The notes: generated by a model not told the origin, from the letters alone. DNA of 64,000 nt from Triglochin maritima (GCA_963682175.1 OY821771.1:15313001-15377000); one strand, 5' to 3'; positions 1 to 11,390 are shown, counted from the first letter of the stretch. Translations and numbers: made by a program.

Positions 1-331
1 GTTTTGTTTATGTTAATCTACGCTAAACTAAACTACTAAGAAAAAATGCAGAGTAAAGAAACTAACAATTACTTGAAATCAAAACTAAAAGAATGTAAAA
101 ATAAGCTGGAATCAAGAAGAGAAAGACCACTTAGGGGTGGAGTGTGTGCACACATGTAAAAAGATGGTGAAGAAAGCATTCTAAAAGGCACAAATGAAGG
201 TAGTGTTTTCATGCATAGGAAGTGTCTAAAGGTTATGGAAAAACCTATCAATCCATTCACTAACCTAGTTGATTAACATTCATATACACAAGCTAGTTAT
301 TTCAGAACCTAAACAAGCATGGGAGGTGTCT
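1..331 (-). repeat. E0 3' LTR remnant
   Basis: Bases 1-331 align with about 4745-5076 of the same element's 5' LTR, in the same orientation, including the block around the CCCCTTAGGGG-type palindrome. Beyond base 331 the sequence jumps straight to the region just downstream of the last E0 codons. The U3, TATA region and entire 3' UTR of this end have therefore been deleted. The rest of the LTR is left of the window. Confidence 0.75.
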
Positions 332-352
332 ACAATGTTTTGTTTTGTTTTT

Positions 353-1953
353 TTATATTTTATACAAGATATATACATCAACAAAGATATTCTCATAATC
401 ATTTGGTAAAGGAACATCGAATGAGAACATCGAGTTATGAGGACCAGAGACTTGCCGAGATGGGCAAAGTTCACTGGTACTCTGAGGTGTCATGAGGGGT
501 GAAAGGTCAAAGCTGAAAGGTTCGAACCCCTCATGATATTGGTTGGGTGTAGGCAACATGAGTGAGTGAAGTTGTGTTGCCTACTAGGGTTTAGTTGCTC
601 ATCGAACAAAACCCTCCAACCAATAGGTAGGTGCATCAGAATGAGTTTCTCAAGCTCGTTCGATGGATGCAGCAGACATGCATCACTAAGAATGGGGCTT
701 CTCCCCAAGTCATCCAACAAGGACCTCCCACCATCATTTATATCATCAAGCATAAGCTCGGTCGTAGGTGGGTCCTTGTTGGAGTCAATCTGAAGCTCAA
801 AGGGCACAATAGCCCTAGGACACGGGGTGACAACACCTCTTGGAATGGGCATATGATGAGTTGTGTCCCCCTCACTAATGGTCTCAACTGAATCATGTAA
901 CGAACACTCCCATTGAACATTCATGTTTTATGCCAGCTCACTCTGTTGCATTGCAAAGACAGGCAATGAGTTTTCGCTGGGCCTACAAACATTCTCAATG
1001 GGTTGCATTGGTGTTAGGGGTGTTCGTTGATTTTGCGGTGCTTTCTCTAATTGGCGGATGAGATTGAGATTTAAAGGTTGATCCATGGGCTCTTGTTGCC
1101 TACCAGAGTTGAACACATGAAACTCGACACTCATGTTACCGAATGAGAGCTTCATGAGACCATTTCTACAATTAATTAAGGCATTGGAGGTTGCCAGAAA
1201 TGGTCTACCCAAAATCAAAGGTATTTGAGAGTGGGTGTGCGCAACATGATTGGTATCGAGGACAACGAAATCGACTGGAAATATAAAATTTCCAACTTTG
1301 ATAAGCATGTCCTCGATAATCCCCTTTGGAATACGAATGGATCTATCCGCCAATTGGAGGGTGATCTTAGTTGGTTTCAATTCTCCCAAGTTCAACTATT
1401 GATAAACAGAAAATGGGAGGAGGTTGACCGCTGATCCTAAATCAAGCAATACATTACTCATGATAGTGTCTCCAATCGTACACTGAATAGTAGGACACCC
1501 AGGGTCCTTGTATTTTGTGTAGGTGGGACTGGAGAAAAGTGGGCTTACATTTGCAGCCAAGAATACGTTCTTAGGAACATTGGTCTTCCTCTTGGATGTG
1601 CAGAGATCCTTCAACACTTTGGCATATTGAGCTATTTGTTGGATGACATCGAACAAGGGGATGTTAACCTTCAATTGCTTAAACACCTCTAACATCTTAT
1701 CCATTGTGTCACTCTGCTTTTTGGTTAACCTACTAGGATAGGGAGCGTTTGGCAGGTAGGTTTTCTGCGGTACCTGAGAAGGAGGCGTTGGTGTATTACC
1801 CTCACCCTCAGCCTCTTCTTCACCACCATTCCCAGTGAGGGGCTGCATAGATGGTGGTGGTGGTGGCAAGGAAATGTGATTGTCAACCTGCTTTCCATTC
1901 CTTAAGGTTACAATGGATCTGACAGGGTGAACAAGTTCCTCCACATGGTTCAC
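353..1953 (-). pseudogene. E0 protease plus GWRV C-terminal module, broken
   Basis: From 1953 downward one frame encodes a linker, an aspartic-protease region with active site DLGSAVNLLP, and then the C-terminal module found in N1. Nonsense codons interrupt it at 1396-1398 (a Gln codon in N1) and at 925-927. Near 560 the frame shifts, and the end of the module (FSFDLSPL motif) continues in another frame down to about 353. The GWRV core lies at 610-621. Protease would mature Gag. The role of the module is unknown. The frame between gag and this region crosses a run of 12 C (1957-1968) that is much shorter in N1 and N3. Confidence 0.8.
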
Positions 1954-2204
1954 TTGCCCCCCCCCCCCAGAGGTACCACATTCTCATTTTGCATGTGTTG
2001 TTTCTGGTACATGCGGGGGTTAGCCTTAGGCTGGCTAGGCAGAGTCACTCTCTCTCTTTCATGTACAGACTGAGCCAATTGACCCATCTGAAGCTCTAGA
2101 GATTTGATGGTCTACTGATTTGAAGTGAGAACTTGACTTTTGGTTGACATAAAAAATTTCATTGCGTTTTCAAGTCCACGAGTCAAGATCTCAAGCGAAT
2201 TGAA

Positions 2205-3539
2205 TCAGGTTTCCATATTATTGGAATTTGGGAAACCCGATTGATTGGTGAATTGAGCTTGGGGTGGCTGATAAGATTGTGCATGCATGGGAGGTTGGTA
2301 TGATTGGTAAGGTGGTCGAGAGGAGTTTGAAGGACCACCCGGGGCATTGTTTTGGTTCCATGAAAAATTGGGGTTTTTCCTCCATCCAGGATTATAAGAT
2401 AATGAGTATGGGTCATTTCTAGCTCTATCATAGATGGCGTTGACATGTTCCATCTCAGGAGGAATGGACGCACACTCTCTTTCTACATGACCTATCCTAC
2501 AACATGAATGACAGGGAATTGGACCAGATGTAGACATGTGAGGTGCACCTTGTTAGTTTTGGAGCTCAATCGAATCCATATGGCGCATTAAGGCCGCCAT
2601 GCGGGCCTCGGTGGCCATAGTGGTATCGACAGCAAATGCGGCACCCGATCTAGTCGAGTTTGCATTCGCGATCCTCGCTCCTATGCTGGATGATGCAGGT
2701 GGTTCCCTTACACTCTCCCATTGCATGGTTTTCTCAGCGAGGTCTTCTAGGAAAGCCCATGCCTCCCTTTCATCCTTTCCTAAGAACTCTCCTTGACACA
2801 TGGACTCAAAGAGCGTTCTGGACGGGATGTGAAGACCCTCGTAAAGAATCTGACACAGGCACCACAACTCGATGCCAGGGTGAGGGAATGAGGATAGTAG
2901 CTCCTTGAACCTCTCTAAGTATGCATGGAATGATTCGGTCTCATGTTGATAGAACGAATTGATTTCGTTCCTCAATTTTTGAGTCCGATGATTTGGAAAG
3001 TACTTTTTAAGAAATGCTGATTGAAATTCATCCCAAGTCCTAAAGGCATTCGCCTGGTTGCTGTACAACCACTTCTTGTCATCCTCCTTTAGTGCAAAAG
3101 GGACTAGCCTAAGATGGATGGAGTATGTGCTAAGTTGTTGTAGCTTGAACATAGCACAGACCTCCTCAAATTCCCTGAGAAAGATATAGGGGTCACCCTT
3201 CCCAGTAAAGTAAGGGAGCATGGAAATAAACTGAGGCTTAGACTCAAAGTGGTTCCCATTTTCCTCTCGCAATACGATGCATGAGGGTAGAGTAGTACGG
3301 CTCTGGTAGCATCGATCACGTAGAGGTATGGGAGCCACAACAGGAAGAACAAGTTGAACAGGTGGGTCCAGCAACTGCTCCTCCTCGCGGAAATTAACAG
3401 CCATTGAACCCAGACCGTGTACGACACGAGAGGAAGAAGGCACCGAGAAATCGACTACCGAAGCAGGGTTGACGACACGCCTCATCAAACGGCCACTCTC
3501 GTCTCGTGCCCACGAAAGCATGCAGAAAGGTGCACACAC
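2205..3539 (-). pseudogene. E0 gag polyprotein, broken
   Basis: The product is about 85-90% similar by eye to the Gag of N1 and N3. It has a disordered N-terminus starting near the MLSW motif, then the plant retrotransposon gag (capsid) domain with WDEFQSAFLKKYFPNHR, then a zinc knuckle of pattern CX2CX4HX4C (CHSCCRIGHVEREC). It would package element RNA into cytoplasmic particles. In-frame stops at 2553-2555 and 2202-2204 (Gln and Arg codons in relatives) break it. The coiled region after the second stop continues to about 1990. The reading frame is otherwise well kept, so inactivation looks fairly recent. Confidence 0.85.
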
Positions 3540-4590
3540 AACCCAAAACCTTTTTTTAACAAAGAATGTGCGTATAGGAGAATACGGGAGGACACAGGAG
3601 AGGAAGAATGACTCAGGAGAGAAAGGAAGAAGTCATTACGCTATTGTGGGTGCGTACATGTAGAAGCACACAAGCAAACAATGCTCAAACAGTCCTAAGG
3701 TCGCTATAGGTCCTAACAGCTAGACGACGCCTAACTGCGAGGTCACATGGTCTCAACACGCCTCACCTCCCTACGACGAGGACCACAAATGCCAGCAAGT
3801 GAGTCAAGATCCGGAGATCTCGTCTCTCTTACTATCGACAGAGTGGGCAACGCCGATCAGGTCATGACGGTCGGGAACGGATCACTCTCCTAATGCGCCC
3901 GAAATCCTTAGGGCCAATGTCTACTTGATTTTAAAATTAGGCTCTTGATTAGTGTGGTTTTTGGGGTGAAGGAAAGGGTGATGAAATCCCCCACCTTATC
4001 TTATATGGGACAGCCCCTCCTTAATAGCATTTTGGAGTCCTAATCTAACAATCAACTCTCCAAACAAACTCTCAACTCACACTTGTTGCAATGCACTTCC
4101 TACTAACTAATGCATGTTCATACGAAATGCATGAATGAGAGAAGGAAATGCGTACCTCACGCCAGCACTCAGCAACTGAAAGTAAAGCTAATAGAAAAGA
4201 CAATCTACATGCCTAAATCGAATACATGATGCATGACCTAAACAAGAAGGAATGCCTAATCTTTTGCTTTGGGTTTTAAGGTCCAAGTTGCTTAAAGGGA
4301 GATTGATTATTGATATGGGAGCAAACTATAAGTCAAAACATGCAAAATCGAGTCCCAGATCACTATATCAGATAATACAACAAGCCAAAGAAATAACAAG
4401 AGCAACATAGCTTACCAAACCGCCAGTGGGCGGTCTTAGGCCGCCGATTGGCGATCTGAAGTTGCCTATTTGCCTCAAAATTTCTCCAGATGTCTTCCCC
4501 TGAGCACCAGAGCTTCCTGAATCAAAGAAAACTATAAAACACAAATTAAATCCACTCGAATCGTCCAAACAAGAGTCTGGACTGACACCT
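3540..4590 (-). other. E0 5' leader between PBS and gag
   Basis: About 1 kb of leader homologous to the N1 leader (16406-17485). It contains a palindrome pair at 4419-4435 and 4440-4457, and on the minus strand a splice-donor-like GGTAAG (4416-4411) directly after it. No other coding potential is convincing. The long untranslated leader is shared by all gypsy elements in the window. Confidence 0.7.
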
Positions 4591-4607
4591 CCCCGACAAT
4601 GGCGCCA
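4591..4607 (-). other. E0 primer-binding site (tRNA-Asp)
   Basis: The minus strand reads TGGCGCCATTGTCGGGG, 15 of 17 bases complementary to the 3' end of plant tRNA-Asp(GTC). It lies a few bases inside the LTR edge (4614), the normal position for priming minus-strand DNA. Confidence 0.85.
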
Positions 4608-4613
4608 AAAACT

Positions 4614-6004
4614 TGTTTATACATTTTATTAATAACCGCAAGTTCACGGCCGCATTGAAGCGGTGGCAAGTACGGGTCGATCCTCAGGGAGGTGAGTAGC
4701 CTCTGGTTTTTTCAGAAATCAAGTGGCAACAAAAGGGGGGAAGAGTTTTGTTTATGTTAATTTAAGCTACACTAAACTACTAAGAAAAAATGCAAAGTAA
4801 AGCAATTAACGATTACTTCGAATCAAAACTAAAAGAATGTAAAAAACTAAGCTGGAATCAAGAAGAGAAAGACCCCTTAGGGGTGGAGTGTGTTCACACA
4901 TGTAAAAGATGGTGAAGAAAGAATTCTATAGGCACAAATGTAGGTAGTGTTTTCATACATAGGAAGTGTCTAAAGGTTATGGCAAAACCTATCAATCCAT
5001 TCACTAACCTAGTTGATTAACATTCATATACACAAGCTGGTTATTTCATAACCTAAACAAGCATGGGAGGTGTCTAAGATGTATGGCAAAACCCATCAAG
5101 TATAGTATTCTACTCTAACAAGCAAGTATACATTCACATTTATCAACACAATCAAAATATAATGCATTCATATTCATTCTTTAATGCATGTATGAACATC
5201 ATCTCCACCCCCAAAGGGGGATGGATCTACTCACTACACATTACTCTAACAATTAAACTAAAGAAGAAAAGAAACACCCTAACTACTTTAGCATAGAATC
5301 AAAGAAATAAAACTAAGTTAAGTATGCATAAAGAAATAACATAAGAACAAAACAATGGAAAATTATTTTATTAGATGACTCACATTGAAGGTATCATTCT
5401 TCTCCACTTTGAGATTTGGCTCCAAGGCATACTCCAAGTAGAGAGAATACCACCAAGCAATGAGTAATTACAATAGAAGGTGAAGAGTTCTATTTATAGC
5501 CATAGAAAAAGGTAATCCGGGACAATCCCTCGGTATGGGACTAAACCAATACCAAATATAGACTAAATACGCTCTAATACACAACCCACAAAAATCTCCG
5601 CGTATCCAGAGCAACCCGGACCACCAATTGGTGGTCTTCAAGCTCTGGATCGGTCTGGGCTTTCGTCTGGGCTTTCCATGATGGTATTCTTTGTCTTTCA
5701 TGCATTTACTTGACTTGTTGGAGCTCCGACCCAAATAGAATTGCCAAAATACTCCCCATGATGGTGTGAAGTATTCTTGTTTGCTCATTGGTCCTTAGAT
5801 CTTACGTTCAGGTCCTTCGATCTTGCATCTTAGTCCTTGAGTCTCTCAACTCAATCCTTTTTCATGCTTTTAGGTTCTTTTATGCCTCTTCTCTTCAAAC
5901 CTATTTATTTCTGAAATTCAAACATAAAACTCGTCACGTAGCATTGTTTAGGTGAAAGATAATGGATATAAGATACAAATATAAGCATGAAATTATGTCA
6001 ATCA
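4614..6004 (-). repeat. E0 5' LTR (1.39 kb)
   Basis: On the minus strand it begins TGATTGACATAATTTC and ends at TGTTTATAC-complement, next to the PBS. It holds one palindrome variant at 5619-5636 (CCACC-AATT-GGTGG form) in U3, a TATA box at 5491-5498, a polyadenylation-like AATAAAAT shortly downstream (near 5368-5375), and the conserved U5 block with the ACCGCAAGT motif near 4635-4700. Confidence 0.85.
5491..5498 (-). promoter_or_regulatory. TATA box of E0 5' LTR
   Basis: TATAAATA on the minus strand, in the context GGCTATAAATAGAAC that recurs in most gypsy LTRs of this window. It follows the conserved GGGATTGTCCCGGATTACC-type block by about 20 bases. It would direct full-length element RNA. 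Confidence 0.75.
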
Positions 6005-6814
6005 GTTACTATGGTGGCCGTCCAAAAACGAAAGGAGGTCGAGTGCTTCAAGTGTGGGAAGCGTGGCCATTTTGCGAAAGAGTGTTGGTCGCAAAAGAAG
6101 GTGGAGGAGAGCTCCAGCCGTGGCCGTGGTGATCGTGGATCAAAGAAGGAGATTGAGTGCTTCAATTGTGGGAAGCATGGACACTATGCAAGCGAATGTT
6201 GGTCAAAGAAAAGGGTGGAAGAGAGTTCCAACCTTATTGCCGAGGAGGAAGATGCCCGCGGTAATGGAATGGGCTTGTTTGTTAACCACGAGGAGGTGAC
6301 AAATCATATCATGCATGCTCAAGTTGATGATGAGCATAAGGAGGAATACGAAGAAAACAATGAAAATGAGGAGCAAGAGGTGGATGTGGCAGATTCCACC
6401 GAGCACAAAGTTGTATCGTCTGAAGATGAAGAGACAAGACCGAGGAAGAAAAGGAGTGTTCGTGATCTATACGAGGGAACAAGTGAGAACATCCCGTTCG
6501 AAGAATTAGTGGTGGCAAAAGCAAGAAGGCGAGCCATGACGAACGAGGACATGCGGTCGATAGAAAAGAATGAGACTTGGGAGCTAGCTTCGCTTCCAAA
6601 ACGTCACAAAACCACTAGTGTCAGGTGGGTGTATAAAAAGAAGACAACACTCCAAGGAGAGGTCGAGCGATGCAAGGCACGTTTAGTAGCAAAAGGCTAC
6701 AAGCAAAGGACGGGCATAGATTATGAAGAAGTGTTCGCACCGGTGGCATGCATGGAGACAATCCCTCTTTGTGTGGCTTATGAACAAGTAAGGTTCACAT
6801 GGTGTGTCTTTTAG
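6005..6814 (+). pseudogene. C1 copy 1: copia gag zinc knuckles fused to RT fragment
   Basis: The frame starts inside gag because E0 removed the upstream part. It has two CX2CX4HX4C knuckles ([14 protein letters not shown] and [14 protein letters not shown]), an acidic linker, then the start of copia RT ([20 protein letters not shown]). It ends at a TAG at 6812 where copy 2 still reads on. RT catalytic motifs (YVDD) are absent. The product could at most bind nucleic acid. Compared with copy 2, a 30-base segment after the GTSE codons is missing. Confidence 0.8.
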
Positions 6815-6908
6815 CTCAAACAAAAGTGTTGTCAATAAGGTTGCAGGAATGGATGTGAAACCTACTTTGGATGGTGGATGGAAGAGGATTAACTTCAAGG
6901 AGGAGTAT
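6815..6908 (+). other. C1 copy 1 3' coding remnant and polypurine tract
   Basis: Matches 8845-8944 of copy 2: the end of the copia reading frame, then a purine-rich stretch (AAGGAGGAGTA) directly before the LTR. This is the expected PPT position. Confidence 0.6.
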
Positions 6909-7560
6909 TGAGAATTAAACTTAATCCTATGTGGCATCCTAGTCACTAGCCACATCATCTATGGAGGGTGAGTTATCTAGGAGTTGATGGCTCAACAAGT
7001 TGGAAGATGAGAGGTTGTAGGAAAGGAAAAGACAAAGGGTCTCTTAATTTTTCTATGATTTTCGTCCTATTTTATGATGCAATTAAGTGGTGGTTGTAAT
7101 GATCTTGAATGATCATCTTTATGTAGTTTATGTTATGTTTGTGCTCTATGTTAAGTTGAAGAGCCTTTGTAAGTGCCTATATAAAGCACAAGAGTTCTCC
7201 ATTTGTAAAACAAGTCAAGTAAAGTGATAGAATGAGTGAAAAGAAGAAAGGAGAATGTAAGTGAGAAAGAAGAAAGAAAAGATGAGTTTTTGGTGCAAAT
7301 CTCATTTTTGCTTATGAGTGTTAAGTAGTGAGTTTTCTTCTTTAATTCTTGTCCACCAATTGCGTAGATCAAAGCATGGTTCTAGTGATGGCAATAGAAG
7401 ACCCTCATCATGGAGAACAAGGCGAGCCAAAGCAGCGCACCAGGCGCGACTTCTGAACCGCCAATGGGCGGTTTGGGACCGCTGATTGGCGGTCCATGTG
7501 CGCCTGGTAGAGGGCGTGTTTCTGGGGTGGCTCGGTCTGGTGCTCTCCGTCCTACTCTAG
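6909..7560 (+). repeat. C1 middle LTR
   Basis: Starts TGAGAATTAAACTTAATCC right after a purine tract and is nearly identical to 8945-9606. It contains TATATAAA at 7178-7185 and, near its 3' end, the palindrome pair at 7456-7472 and 7477-7494 that otherwise marks the gypsy elements. Its last bases and the PBS are lost at the joint with gag near 7560. Confidence 0.7.
7178..7185 (+). promoter_or_regulatory. TATA box of C1 middle LTR
   Basis: TATATAAA in the context GCCTATATAAAGC, repeated at 9215-9222 in the right LTR. It is the best promoter candidate for C1. Confidence 0.6.
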
Positions 7561-8944
7561 AAGATCGCTGAAGCAAAGACGTCGAAGGAGGCGTGGGACA
7601 CCCTTGAGAAGAGCTACAAGGGTGTTGATCGAGTGAGGCAAGTGTTCCTCCAAATGCTTCGAGGCGAGATCGAGGCGTTGAAAATGAAGGAATCGGAAGG
7701 AGTTGCCGATTTCGTGACGAGGGTTCACATGGCGGTGAACAAATTGAAGAGAAATAGGGAGGCTTTGACTGAAGGAAGAGTGGTGGAGAAGGTCCTATGT
7801 TCTCTCACCGAAGACTTTGATAATGTTGTGTATGCTATCGAGGAATCAAAGGACCTCGAGAAGATGACCGTCGACGACCTAGCAAGCTCGTTGGAGGCAC
7901 ACGAGCAAAGAAAGAAGAAGAAGAGGCAAGATGTCTTGGAGGAGGCGTTGCAAGCGAAGATGTCACTTAAGAAGGAGAAACCTCGCAGCGTAGATCGTGG
8001 AAGCGGTCGTGACTATGGAGGCCGTCCAAAAAAGAAGGAGGTCGAGTGCTTTAAGTGTGGGAAGCGTGGCCATTTTGCGAAAGAGTGTTGGTCGCAAAAG
8101 AAGGTGGAGGAGAGCTCCAACCGTTGCCGTGGTGATCGTGTATCAAAGAAGGAGATTGAGTGCTTCAATTGTGGGAAGCATGGACACTATGCAAGTGAAT
8201 GTTTGTCAAAGAAAAGGGTGGAAGAGAGTTCCAACCTTATTTTCGAGGAGGAAGATACCCGTGGTAATGGAATGGGCTTGTTTGTTAACAACGAGGAGGT
8301 GACAAATCATATCATGAATGCTCAAGTTGATGATGAGCAATAGGAGGAATACGAAGAAAACAATGAAAATGAGGAGCAAGAGGTGGATGTGGCAGATTCC
8401 ACCGAGCACAAAGTTGTATCATCTGAAGATGAAGAGACAAGACCGAGGCAGAAAAGGAGTGTTCGTGATCTATACGAGGGAACAAGTGAGCTACACTTGG
8501 TTTGCCACTCCGCTCAAGGTGAGAACATCCCCTTCGAAGAAGCGGTGGTGGCAAAAGCAAGAAGGCGAGCCATGATAAATGAGGAGATGCAGTCGATAGA
8601 AAAGAATGAGACTTGGGAGCTAGCTTCGCTTCCAAAACGTCACAAAACCACTAGTGTCAGGTGGGTGTAAAAAAAGAAGACAACACCCCAAAGAGAGGTC
8701 CAGCGATGCGAGGCACGTTTAGTAGCAAAAGGCTACAAGCAAAGGACGGGCATAGATTATGAAGAAGTGTTCGCACCGGTGGCATGCATGGAGACAATCC
8801 CTCTTTGTGTGGCTTATGAACAAGTAAGGCTCACATGGTGTGTCTTTTTGCTCAAACAAAAGCGTTGTCAATAAGGTTGCACAAAAGGATGTGCAACCTA
8901 CTTGGGATGGTGGATGGAAGAGGATTAAGTTCAAGGAGGAGTAT
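7561..8944 (+). pseudogene. C1 copy 2: copia gag (UBN2-like) fused to RT fragment
   Basis: The longest open part is 7633-8343. The frame already reads copia gag from about 7573 (EAWDTLEKSYKG), so roughly the first 60-80 Gag residues are missing. Then come the gag core (EGRVVEKVLCSLTEDFDNVV, a typical UBN2-type segment), two zinc knuckles (8047-8090 and 8158-8200), an acidic linker and an RT N-terminal piece. Nonsense codons at 8341 and 8668 and later frame changes break it. Copy 1 lacks both stops, so they arose after duplication. PR, IN and the RT active site are missing. Confidence 0.8.
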
Positions 8945-9606
8945 TGAGAATTGAACTTAATCCTAGCTGGCATCCTAGTCACTAGCCACATCATCTATGG
9001 AGGGTGAGTCATCTAGGAGTTGATGGCTCAACAAGTTGGAAGATGAGAGGTTGTAGGAAAGGAAGAGACAAAGGGTCTCTTCATTTTTCTATGATTTTCG
9101 TCCTATTTTATGATGCAATTTAAGTAGAGATTGTAATGATCTTGAATGATCATCTTTATGTAGTTTATGTTATGTTTGTGTTTTATGTTAAGTTGAAGAG
9201 TCTTTGTAAGTGCCTATATAAAGCGCAAGAGTTCTCCATTTGTAAAACAAGTCAAGTAAAGTCATAGAATGAGGGAAAAGAAGAAAGGAGAATGTAAGTG
9301 AGAAAGAAGAAAGAAAAGATGAGTTTTTGGTGCAAATCTCGTTTTTGCTTATGAGTGTTAAGTAGTGAGTTTTCTTCTTTCATTCTTGTCCACCAATTGC
9401 GTAGATCAAAGCATGGTTCTAGTGATGGCAATAGAAGGCCCTCAGCTTGGAGAACAAGGCGAGCCAAAGCCGCCCACCAGGCGCGACTTCTGAACCGCCA
9501 ATTGGCGGTTTGGGACCGCTGATTGGCGGTCCATGTGTGCCTGGTGGAGGGCGTATTTCTGGGGTGATTCGGTTTGGTGCTCTCCGTCCTTCTCCCACAT
9601 CTAACA
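8945..9606 (+). repeat. C1 right LTR (662 bp)
   Basis: Begins TGAGAATTGAACTT after AAGGAGGAGTAT and ends CATCTAACA, where the M0 3' UTR resumes. TATATAAA lies at 9215-9222. Palindromes at 9493-9509 and 9514-9531. Differences from the middle LTR are few and scattered. Confidence 0.7.
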
Positions 9607-9815
9607 GAAACACGACTCGATGCACTCATTTTCATCGATCATTGGACACGGTAATTCTACGGGCCGACTCTATATATGTAATCAGTCCACACACCTAGCC
9701 TAATGAACCATTCGTGCAAGTTAATTAAGAACTTAAGTGAAAGACATGGGCAACCTTAACATCCTCAAGTGATACAAAGTATAAAGTCCATTAAGGTTCT
9801 TATTTGTATTACCAT
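9607..9815 (-). other. M0 3'-UTR fragment, distal part
   Basis: Homologous, in reverse orientation, to the conserved gypsy 3' UTR (compare 21760-21960 on the plus strand): cacgactcg, the CATTGGACACGG-like segment and the tatatatgtaatc block are recognisable. It continues at 11386 on the other side of solo LTR S1. No coding capacity. Confidence 0.7.
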
Positions 9816-11390
9816 TGATTGACATCATATCATGCATATATTTGTGTCTTATATCCATTGTCTTGAGCCTAAACAATGTTACGTAATGAGTTTTATGTTT
9901 GAGTTTTAGGAATAAACTGGATTGAGGAGAAGAGGCATAAAAGGACCTAGAAGCAAGGTAAATGACTGAGTTGCAAGACTTGAGGACTGAGATGCAATAG
10001 GGAAGGACCCGGATGAAAGTCTAAAGGACCAATGAGCAAATCAGGAAACTCCACACCATCATGAGGAGTATTTTGGCAATTGAATCCGGGCCCAACCATC
10101 AACAACCGAATTGGGTTCATCAAACACCAATAAATCAATCCAGAACCGAGCCACCAAAATCCAGACTAAATCCATCACCTATAGACCACTAATTAGCGGT
10201 CCAAGACCGCTAATTGGCGGTCCCTTTGGATCCAAACCCGATAAGACTTGGCCGGGTGTTGTTTAGCATGTATTTAGTTCATTTATGGTATGCGTTTAGT
10301 CCCATACCGGGGGATTGTCCCGGATTACCTTTTACTATGGCTATAAATAGAACTCCTCCTCCTCCATTGTATTCTACCCATTGCTTGGTGGCATTCTCTC
10401 TACTTGGAGTAAGCCTTGAAGAAAAACTCATGGTGTAGAAGAGTGCTACCTTCAATGTGAGTCATTTTAATAAAATAATTATTCTTAGTTTCTTTTAATC
10501 TTGTCTTTTAATTCTTGCATGCTTCTTTAGTTTTACTTTCCTTTCCTTTTAGCTTCTTTAATATTTCTTGCTTGCTTAGGTTAATTTCATTTCAGTATAA
10601 TGTTTGATTTTGTTAATGTAGTTAGTGTAATGATTAGTGAGTAGTTTCATCCCCATTTGGGGGGGGGGGGGGTGGAGAAATATGTGATATGATCATGTGA
10701 TGCATTTGGTGTGTATTATCTTTATCCCTTGAGCCTTATATGATTTCCATAACCATCTAATGGGATTTCACTCTTGTCTTTGATATGCAAATGCTCTTGA
10801 ATGAAGCTTAGCTTATGCTTAGATTAGTGGACCTATTTTATGGGGAATGATAAGATAAGGATATGGATGGAATTGATAAAGGAAACATGACTTGTAGTTG
10901 CATGTGCTCTTGTTGCCTTTACCTTGGTTAATGTCTTGTATGTTTTAATGATAATGTCCTATCTTATTTCATGTGGAGGCATAGTGAGGTATGGTCTTTA
11001 TACATGAGTTCATTTTGCTTCATTCCAATTATTGTCTTGTATGTTTTAATGATATTGGGTTATCTTATTTCATGTGGAGGAAAAGTTGGATTTAGTTTTA
11101 TGATTTTCATGCACTATATGTTGTAATGAGCTTGATTGAACACACACATACACATATCTTTGTATTCACACTCTTTTCTCTACCCCCTATGGGGTTTAAT
11201 TTTATTGCTCATCTTCCATTTCCTTTTGCATTTTAGTGTAGTTTAGTGTAATCAATCTTTCTCTCCTTTCTTTCTCACTCGCCTTCGAACAAACTAAAGT
11301 CGACACACCTCCCTGTGGATCGACCCGTATTTGCCACCGCTTCAACGCGGCCGTGCACTTGCGGTTAATTAAAAAGTATCAATCAACCAT
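9811..11390 (+). mobile_element. S1: solo gypsy LTR with perfect 5-bp target duplication
   Basis: A complete LTR (9816-11385) starts TGATTGACATC and ends GTATCAATCA. It is flanked by ACCAT on both sides (9811-9815 and 11386-11390), and no internal region is attached. It belongs to the same LTR type as M1, Q and N4. It carries the palindrome pair at 10184-10201 and 10205-10222, TATAAATA at 10342-10349, and a run of 14 G at 10659-10672. Solo LTRs arise by recombination between the two LTRs of one element. Confidence 0.9.
10342..10349 (+). promoter_or_regulatory. TATA box of S1
   Basis: TATAAATA about 120 bases after the palindrome pair, followed by AATAAAAT near 10471. This is the standard LTR promoter layout of the window. 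Confidence 0.7.

Larger units (their letters stand above)
1..6004 (-). mobile_element. E0: non-autonomous Athila-like Ty3/gypsy element (left end cut by window)
   Basis: Read on the minus strand the order is 5' LTR (6004-4614), tRNA-Asp-type PBS, leader with a palindrome pair, gag, protease, GWRV module, then a truncated 3' LTR. There is no room for reverse transcriptase, RNase H or integrase: the module follows protease directly, exactly as in N1 at 14991-23567. That shared layout points to a non-autonomous family, not a one-off deletion. The coding part has in-frame stops and a frameshift, so this copy is dead. Its 5' LTR edge at 6004/6005 interrupts a copia gag. The partner target duplication lies outside the window. 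Confidence 0.85.
6005..9606 (+). mobile_element. C1: tandem Ty1/copia deletion derivative (internal-LTR-internal-LTR)
   Basis: Two related internal regions (6005-6908 and about 7561-8944), each followed by a copy of one LTR (6909-~7560 and 8945-9606), lie head to tail. This is the structure left by unequal recombination between LTRs. Both internals share the same deletion: gag with two zinc knuckles is joined to a short N-terminal RT segment and then to the element's 3' end, with protease, integrase and most of RT missing. The family was therefore already non-autonomous before it was duplicated. The left end was destroyed by E0. The right edge abuts the M0 3' UTR. Confidence 0.75.

Noticed and set aside
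5987..6004. Gag start upstream of 6005 in C1 copy 1
   Set aside because: These bases belong to the E0 LTR end. The open frame across the joint is chance.
6005..8700. Host zinc-knuckle protein gene
   Set aside because: The knuckles are joined to copia RT sequence and flanked by LTRs, so they are transposon-derived.
10659..10672. G14 run in S1 as a functional G-quadruplex
   Set aside because: Other LTRs have only 4-7 G at the same place, so it looks like homopolymer slippage.
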